Shown in pieces: positions 57,063 to 64,000 of a stretch of 64,000 bases of DNA. The position numbers and the translations under genes are program-made. Under the pieces are notes generated by a model. It had not been told where the DNA came from, ran no database searches, and saw only the letters and a list, made by a program, of their open reading frames with translations. Numbering within the stretch: the first letter of the stretch is position 1; every line of letters begins with the position of its first letter. Origin of the DNA: Halocaridina rubra. Lineage: Eukaryota > Arthropoda > Malacostraca > Decapoda > Atyidae. The stretch is taken from positions 61,001-125,000 of the forward strand of contig JAXCGZ010001897.1 in NCBI GenBank assembly GCA_037179515.1. The letters are read 5' to 3'.

Positions 57063-58775
57063 GGTTATGGGCCCAGCCTTAGTGCTAGATTATTATTTGA
57101 TGGTGATGAGTCGAAATATGAGCTTTGGGAAGTTAAATTTCTCGGTTACATGAGACGCCTGAAGTTATTCGACGTCCTGACCGGCACCGGAACCCCTGAT
57201 GCAGGGGAGAATGCTAATGCATATGCTGAGCTTGTTCAGCTTTTAGATGACCGAAGCCTTAATTTAGTGATAAGAGAGGCGAAAGACAACGGTCGTAAGG
57301 CACTGGAAATACTCCGTGGTCATTACATGGGCACAGGTAAGCCGAGAGTTATTTGCCTGTATACTGAGCTTACGTTATTGAAGAAAGTAGCCGATGAAAG
57401 CGTCACTGATTATGTCATTCGCGCTGAGACTGCTGCTAATTCATTAAAACAGGCAGGTGAGACTGTTAGTGATAGCCTCCTTACTGCAATGGTGCTTAAA
57501 GGCCTTCCTTTAAATTTTAAGACTTTTTCTACTGTAATTACACAGAGAGATACTCCAATAAGTTTTTCTGAGTTTAAAATTGCTTTAAGAAACTTTGAAG
57601 AGACTGAAAAGGCACATGACACTTTTGATAGTGACGATAATGTTATGAAAGTAACCCATAAAGGTAACCAAGGTAGGGCTAGTGCAGGAAATTTTACCCC
57701 TACTTGTTATACTTGTGGAAGTTTAGGACATAAATCTCCTGATTGTAAGAATAAAAGTGAGAAGAATAAAGGAAAATCTAGATTTAGTAAGAAGTGGTGC
57801 CATAAATGCAGATCTCGAACTCATAACTCTAGTGAATATAGGAAAAATCCCCCTAATTCAACAAAATCCATGAGTGCTAAAGATAATGTTACAGATACCG
57901 AACGACCTCATTCGTTCCTTTTTAAAGCCAGTGCGAGTGAAGATATTTTGGAACATGATAATTGTAATAATGCTGTTAGACATAATATTGATAATAATTT
58001 AATGGTTGACTGTGGTGCTACATCTCATATAATAAAAGATGGTTCAAAGTTTGTGAAATTTGACAGTGATTTTAATCCTTCTAATCATTGTATTGAGTTG
58101 GCTGACGGAAGTCGAACAAATGGTGTTGCGCATGGTCGTGGATCTGTAAACGTGTTGTTGTATGATGTCAATGGTAATCTATGTAAAGTTTTGCTAGAAA
58201 ATGCCTTATATGTTCCTTCCTATAAACAAAATATGTTTTCTGTGTATGCGGCCAATGAAAAAGGTGCTTCTGTCAACTTTTATCCCAAATGTGCTGAGCT
58301 AAGGGCTCCAGATGGCACTGTATTCCCTCTAAGAAAAGAGGGAAAACTGTATTTTCTTAATAATGTAAAAGTAAGTGAAAATGTTTCTCACTCCCTATTT
58401 GAGTGGCACAATGTAATGGGCCATTGCAACTTTAGAGATTTATTGAAGCTAGAAAATGTTGTAGATGGTATGAAAATTTCTCCTAAAGAAAAATCTGATT
58501 GTGAAGTGTGTGCTATCGGAAAAATGTCCCAGTATAGAAACAGGAAAGCCGACAAGCATGCTACTAGCAGGCTCGAGTCCGTATATTGCGACTTAGCAGG
58601 GCCTATTGAACCAGCTGCAAGAGAAGGTTTTAGATATTCCATTTCATTCGTCGACGACTACACTGGTATAATAATGGTATACTTTCTTAAAAGTAAATCT
58701 GACACGGTAGCTGCAACTGAGAGGTTTTTGGCTGATAGTTCCCCATGGGACGGAGTTCACAGCAAAGAGTTTTAA
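57036..58775 (+). pseudogene. Copia polyprotein, first part: Gag, protease, start of integrase
   Basis: About 579 codons from the Met at 57036, which lies inside the 5' LTR; the frame is open further up to a Met at 56895. Domains in order: UBN2-type Gag (Y-E-L-W-E-V-K-F-L, then L-K-K-V-A-D-E-S-V-T-D-Y), CCHC knuckle C-Y-T-C-G-S-L-G-H-K-S-P-D-C, a second knuckle whose last Cys is Tyr, protease D-C-G-A-T-S-H, the pre-integrase H-H-C-C finger (W-H-N-V-M-G-H, C-E-V-C-A-I-G-K), and the first integrase catalytic Asp (V-Y-C-D-L-A-G-P). The frame ends at a stop after K-E-F, caused by a frameshift in a T-run, and the segment that normally carries the second catalytic Asp is missing. Confidence 0.9.
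57063..57076 (+). promoter_or_regulatory. Primer-binding site: initiator tRNA-Met anticodon region
   Basis: GGTTATGGGCCCAG begins right after the LTR. It is complementary to the anticodon stem-loop of eukaryotic initiator tRNA-Met (CUGGGCCCAUAACC), the half-tRNA primer known from Drosophila copia. Confidence 0.85.
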
Positions 58776-58785
58776 TTCCTTACTT

Positions 58786-61125
58786 ATGAAAAACTCTATC
58801 AAACACGAGTTCACAGCTCCGTATTCCCCACATCAAAATGGGACGGTCGAGAGATCTTGGCGGTCTCTTTACGACATGGCTAGGTGTATACTCTTAAATG
58901 CAAATTTGCCCAAAAGTCTATGGACTTACGCTGTTAGAGCTTCGGCTTATATCCAGAACCGTTGCTATAACCCAAGAACTGGAAAGACACCCTATGAGTT
59001 ATTCACTGACAGAAAACCTAATCTGAAAGATATGCATATTTCCGGAACTGTATGTTATTCCTATGTGCAAGAGAAAAAGAAATTGGACCCTCGTAGTGAA
59101 AGAGGAATATTTTTGGGATATGATGGACAAAGTCCAGCCTATTTGGTGCATTTCCCGAATAAAAATAATGTCAGAAGGGTGCGTTGTGTCAAATTCATCG
59201 ATAAATTTCAACATGAAGTAGAAAATCCAGTGGTTGAAAATCGCCACGTAACCGACGAAGAACCCATTTCCTCGGAAACCTTACCGATGCCACCGACATC
59301 GAACTCCGATGATCCAACCTCGACGGAATATGACGACGATCCCGTGAGTAGTGGAAAAGGTCAAGATGAAGTCAATCCCATGAGTGGCGGCAGAAGAGGT
59401 AACGACAAAATCGACGAGGATGTGAAGGCAAGACGACGATATCCTACTAGGGAACGTACTGTTCCTATGTATTTGGGAGAATACGTCACTGACTTTGATG
59501 ATTCTTTCACAGTAAATGATTCAAGTGCTGCTAAATATTCTGTTGATTTTTGTTACAGGATGGTAGATATACCCAGAACATATCATGATGCAATATCCTC
59601 CCCAGATTCTTCTAACTGGGTTAATGCTATGCAAGAAGAAGTCAACTCTTTAAATGAAAATGACACTTACGAGTTAACCCAACTGCCTGAAGGCAGATGT
59701 GCAGTGGGGGGTAGATGGGTGTATACTGTGAAATCATGTCCTAATAATGTTGAAAAATATATGGCTCGCTACGCAGCGAAAGGTTGTTCCCAAGTGCGTG
59801 ATTTAGATTATCACGAAACCTTTTCACCTACTGCCAGAATCACTTCAATTCGTATGTTATTACAACTGGCAATGCAAGACAATTTAATTGTTAATCAAAT
59901 GGATGTAAGTAGTGCTTATCTTAATGCTCCTATTGACTGTGAAATTTACATTGACCAACCTGAAGGTTTTGTAAAGTTTGATGAAAAGGGTAACAAATTG
60001 TTCTTAAAATTGAAGAAATCCATTTACGGTCTTAAACAGAGTGTACGTAACTGGAATGAATTGTTGCACAATTTCCTTGTAGAACAAAATTTTGATATGT
60101 CCCTTGCTGATTCTTGTGTTTACTCCAAGAAAGTAGGTAATTCAGAGATTATCATAATTACCTGGGTTGATGACATAATCATTGCTGCTAGTAATGAAAC
60201 TTTGCTCAATGCTACCAATAGTTCTCTTTGCCATAATTTTAAGATGAAAGACTTTGGTAATATTTCATGGTTTTTAGGTACTGAATTCAAACATGATTCT
60301 GAGAAGTTTGTGATGGTACAGTCAAGGTACATTGAGAAACTGTTGAATAGGTTCAATATGACAGATTGCAAACCAAAAGCCACTCCTTGTGATTTGAGTG
60401 TAAGTAAAGTCATAGATAACCATTCTGAGAAATTACCAGATTCAAGACTGTATAGAAAGATGGTTGGCAGTCTTATATATCTTATGACCTGTATGCGTCC
60501 TGATCTTTGTTACATTGTAACTATATTGTCTCAAAATATGAATAATCCAACAAAAGCTCATTTAAATATGGCTAGGCATGTTCTAAGGTATCTTAAAGGT
60601 ACTATAAATGTTGGTTTGACTTTCAAAAAGCAAACTCGTGAAATGCTTAAGCTTCAAGGGTTTTGTGATTCTGACTGGGGTGCGTCATCTGATAGACGCA
60701 GTATCTCTGGATATGGCTTTATGTTATGTGATGATGGTCCTTTGATTTCTTGGAAAAGTCGAAAACAGCAGATTGTAGCCTTATCAACCTGCGAGGCAGA
60801 GTACGTTGCTCTAACGTCTGCCATCCAGGAAGCTAAGTTTTTAAGTCAGCTTTTGGTGGATATGAATGCTGGTAATAAAACCACTGTAACACTTTATGTA
60901 GACAATCAAGGTGCAATATGTCTGGCTAAAAATCCTGTACACCATCAGCGTACAAAGCATATAGACATTAGATACCATTACATAAGATCTGAAATTCAGA
61001 ACGGTGCAGTTAAATTAGTTTATGTACCTTCAAGCGATAATATCGCAGATATTTTCACAAAGCCAGCAACAAAGGATAAATTAAATAAATTTACTTCCTT
61101 GAGGGGCAGTGTATACACCACATAA
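58786..61125 (+). pseudogene. Copia polyprotein, second part: integrase end, reverse transcriptase, RNase H
   Basis: 779 open codons. Integrase catalytic Glu in H-Q-N-G-T-V-E-R-S; integrase C-terminal region with the F-L-G-Y motif; then RVT_2-type RT with N-Q-M-D-V-S-S-A-Y-L-N-A (catalytic Asp), S-I-Y-G-L-K-Q-S (next residue Val where Gly is usual) and W-V-D-D (usually Y-V-D-D); RNase H with F-C-D-S-D-W, S-T-C-E-A-E-Y, Y-V-D-N-Q-G-A and I-A-D-I-F-T-K-P. Polymerase and RNase H residues all appear present. Single Gag-Pol frame in the ancestor is implied by the shared order and the single break. Confidence 0.92.
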
Positions 61126-61535
61126 TGTGTGTACCATTGTATATTAATCTTTATTTTATATATAATTTGCAAATACCATTTCTATTTTTCTCTATGTTGT
61201 ATGTATACATTTTGCATTCATTCCAATTATTATTCATATGCATATAATATTTTGCAAATTATAATCTGTTGCATGCCTTATTATTGATTACTAAGAATAT
61301 GATGTTTTCTAGGAATTTGCTTCTTTACCTAGCTATGTTCTTTTATAAATTTCTACCATTTTACCTGCTCCATGCCATGTCAAATACTTACATTATAATA
61401 ATTTACTTGATATTTGCTGCTCTACTTATATATCATAATATGTCATTGATTCCTATATACTTATATATACATTGTTTGCTAAGTATTTACCCTATACATG
61501 TACCCTTTTTGCTGAATATATGCCACCTTAAGTTT

Positions 61536-61544
61536 AAGTGGGGG
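61536..61544 (+). promoter_or_regulatory. Polypurine tract of the copia element
   Basis: AAGTGGGGG directly precedes the 3' LTR; it primes plus-strand DNA synthesis in LTR retrotransposons. Confidence 0.8.
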
Positions 61545-61811
61545 TGTTGAGGGTAAACTTAATCGACAAATATATTTTCTTAAATTTACTAATTAGATTA
61601 ATATTTTTCACAATAATATAATTGGTATATTTTTCATATATATATGCCCAATACATATTTTCCAATCTGGCATTTTCTTTTTGTACATGTCTTAACGTTG
61701 TATGACGCTTCTTAAAGTAAACAAATAATAACCGGTGACTGTGACTTTCAATTATATCCCCAAAATTGCTCTTTATCCACCATCATGACTCATAGTGGTC
61801 ATACCTTAACA
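61545..61811 (+). repeat. 3' LTR of the copia element
   Basis: TGTTGAGGG to TTAACA, followed by the GGTTG target duplication. The 420 bases between the polyprotein stop and the purine tract are AT-rich and non-coding. Confidence 0.95.
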
Positions 61812-62348
61812 GGTTGAATATAAGGCAATCATACTAATCAATGACCATTCTCTTGGCTCTAATGTGGATTCTCTTTCTTTTTGCCGTAAGGTAGCATCCC
61901 TTTCTCTTTTTTATCCCTGCTCTGATGAGTTGGCGAGTAGCATCTCTCCCCAGCTGCCGAGGTCGCGTAACACTCGCCAAGTGGAATTGTCTCACAGGTA
62001 CTGTGTGGAGATTTGTTCCTCGTATAATTGGTCACTGCAGCAACTGTTTCTTCCTGTCCACCTCCAGACTCTTGAACTTTCTTCCTTATTCTGTCTTTCC
62101 TAATTCTTAAAACCTATCACCCTTCAAAAAGCGGATCAAGAGTCATCTCAATTCTTAATCCTGCCATATCTCTAGGTCCTCAATACTTCGACTATTCTTT
62201 CAGTCTGTCCTTTTCCTATTGTTTATCATTCCCATATTTCTACCATGTCCTTAAGCTTCTACTTTTCTTCACCTTAATGTTTTCTTGGTGCCCGGGCCTA
62301 ATGAGGGCATCTTTCTTGCCTGTCCAGGTGTCACACTCATAAAAAGAA

Positions 62349-64000
62349 TTTGCTAACCTTTCTCCGGTCGAACAGTCTATGTCTTACTTTAATTAACCTG
62401 CCACTTCCATCCTTCTACATAAGTTTTTATCACTGCCAGACATTTACACACAACTTTGTCATAGCTTGCAGCCTCTTATTGAATTCCATGTTGGATTGTA
62501 TCAACTGCCTTCTGAAAATTTAAGAAACTGCAATCTGGCCAGCCCTCTCTTTCTAGTATGATTAGGCTTACCTCATCAGAAAATTCAAGTAAGTTTGCTA
62601 GTGTAGAGTTGCCTTCTCTAAGGCCATTCTTTTTCAGTGAAAAGAAAAAAATGGAGGACTTCAAGAAGAAAAATTTTATTCTCAGTAGTTTTCTCCAAAA
62701 CTTTGCAAGCTATGCTAATCAGTAAAACAACCCTAGAGTTTAGAGCTTTGTATGTCTTTCCTTCTTTGAAGATATGTATCATGTTCACTTATTTCTAACA
62801 TCCTAGAATATCCCCAAATTCCAATCGACTTCTCTTTACGATATATAATGCCGCAAATATATATATATTTAACATTCCCTAAGTACTCAAGAGGATATAT
62901 CATCAGGCCCCACTGCTTTAAGAGTATGAAATTCCATCATCGCTCTGCATACTATTGTAGTTGAAATGACAATAATCGCCCGTCTATGCAGTATGAGGGG
63001 ATGGAGTATTCTCTACTGAAAATATCGATTGAATCTGTTTGTCAAATTTTTCGCTGTCTTTTTATCTGTCTCAATAAAGCTTCCATTTGCCTTCACCAAA
63101 TTTAAAAATAGTTCTGTGTTAATGCTTAGAATTTTCCTTAGAACTCTTTGTAAGTTCTCTTTCATATCCACTCTCTACTCATTTCTTGTCTGTTTATAAT
63201 TTGGCTAGATTTTTTTTTTTTTTGCACATAATCCCCTCCTATGCCTATTCAAGCATGTGTCTCTCCACATATTTGCTCTCTTACATTCATTACTGAACCA
63301 TATCTTGTTGCTTCAGACAATTATTATTCTGGCTGATGATATGCAACAGTTAACCTCCAAAAAGTTTTCATATATCTGTACAGATTTGTTGTTAAAAATG
63401 GTCCCCCAGTCAGTGCCTGCAATATTATCCTTATTTCTCTTGTCATTCCTTTGAATAGGTCTTCCTTACTTCTTTCTCAGTTCCTCTACTCTTAGGCAGG
63501 AACTTATTCGATGATGTACTCCATTAAGAATACACAGTGATCACTGTTTCTAGTGATTATTTAATAAATACTAATTTTACCAATATCCAATACCTTATCT
63601 GCGAATACAGTTATGGCTCATCTTCACTGGCTCTTGCTGATGCCAGTATATGTTGGTGTCGGAAGTTTTCTTGAACACAGTCTACGAATCTTGCCTGAAA
63701 AAAATCCCCTTCATTATATGAGTCAAAACTATTCCAGTCTATTTCTATATGATTAAATCCCCATAAATAGTATTCCACACTTTCTCTCACATGTGATATA
63801 AACAACAGAATTTATCACTTCTCGTGTACCATATTACATTCCTCATATACCTCTAGTCTTTGCTGATTCTTTAGTGAGTTGTTGTCTGAACCCGTATATT
63901 CGCGAGTGACAATAAACTCTTTGGACTCATATCCTATGGCAACATTTACTTCTTCAATCTGGAACCGTTCACTTCAAAGCAGCGCTACTCCTCTATCAGT
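62349..64000 (-). mobile_element. Old CR1 copy n, continuing beyond the window
   Basis: Minus strand parallels CR1-A from the endonuclease (63600-64000; W-G-F-N-H-I-E-I-D-W-N-S-F-D near 63760) through the RT (62664-62476: L-A-N-L-L-E-F-S-D-E-V-S, C-S-F-L-N-F-Q-K-A-V-D). Many stops and indels. The 3' side is cut where the LINE-B copy t tail ends. Confidence 0.75.

Larger units (their letters stand above)
56797..61811 (+). mobile_element. Full-length Ty1/copia LTR retrotransposon, 5,015 bp
   Basis: Two LTRs of 266 and 267 bp, each TGTTGAGGG...TTAACA, flanked by the direct repeat GGTTG (56792-56796 and 61812-61816). A primer-binding site follows the 5' LTR and a purine tract precedes the 3' LTR. 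The internal region encodes Gag, protease, integrase, RT and RNase H in copia order. The polyprotein is broken once within the integrase. Confidence 0.95.
55822..62348 (+). mobile_element. LINE-B copy t, split by a copia element
   Basis: 55822-56796 holds RT sequence (D-H-Q-Y-I-F-R-K, A-L-D-I-S-K-A-F-D, S-G-V-P-Q-R-S-V-L-S-P-T) with a deletion and frameshifts; the F-A-D-D motif is altered to F-V-N-V. After the copia insertion, 61812-62348 gives the C-terminal region and the 3' end with GGTGTCACACTCAT and a short A-tail. Confidence 0.83.

Overview
The window looks like nuclear DNA from a decapod crustacean, possibly a crab. It has spliced exons with GT/AG borders, very long (AT)n, (TAA)n, (GA)n and (CA)n microsatellites, a secreted WAP-domain exon pair of the kind common in decapods, and a dense load of non-LTR, LTR and DNA transposons. 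Nothing bacterial is visible. The species cannot be fixed from sequence alone.

Layout. 0-5 kb: an old CR1-like fragment with an 8-bp 3' tail repeat, a 167-bp tandem repeat, a probable solo LTR and a cluster of trinucleotide microsatellites. 5.46-21.3 kb: the one convincing host gene, seven inferred plus-strand exons. They encode a secreted proline-rich N-terminus, an eight-cysteine WAP domain, a basic/Gln-rich linker and a GILT (gamma-interferon-inducible lysosomal thiol reductase) domain that keeps the GILT signature but lacks the active-site CXXC. Its third intron (about 8.7 kb) is filled with LINEs, a SINE and microsatellites. 21.6-31 kb: mostly non-coding, with one CR1 copy, tRNA-derived SINEs and kilobases of (AT)n. 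31-39 kb: a CR1 copy, a nearly complete copy of a second LINE family (LINE-B), and another CR1 copy split by a solo LTR. 39.25-43.6 kb: a 4.35-kb DNA transposon with about 150-bp terminal inverted repeats and flanking TA, carrying a broken minus-strand gene with PIN/FEN-nuclease-like motifs, inserted into a LINE-B copy. 44-52.4 kb: three closely related CR1 copies, two minus and one plus, around a palindrome with hammerhead-ribozyme-like motifs. 52.5-54.7 kb: a third LINE lineage and a decayed tRNA-SINE. 54.9-62.3 kb: an old CR1 copy, then a LINE-B copy interrupted by a 5,015-bp Ty1/copia retrotransposon with two LTRs and a perfect 5-bp target duplication. 62.3-64 kb: another old CR1 copy running off the end.

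The host gene apart, nearly everything is mobile DNA. The relationships are informative: nested insertions give a relative order of events, a SINE family shares its 3' tail with LINE-B (a likely LINE/SINE partnership), and CR1 copies repeatedly end at (CA)n tracts. All calls come from reading sequence and translations by eye; no database search was run. Names such as CR1-A, LINE-B and SINE-A/B/C are local labels.
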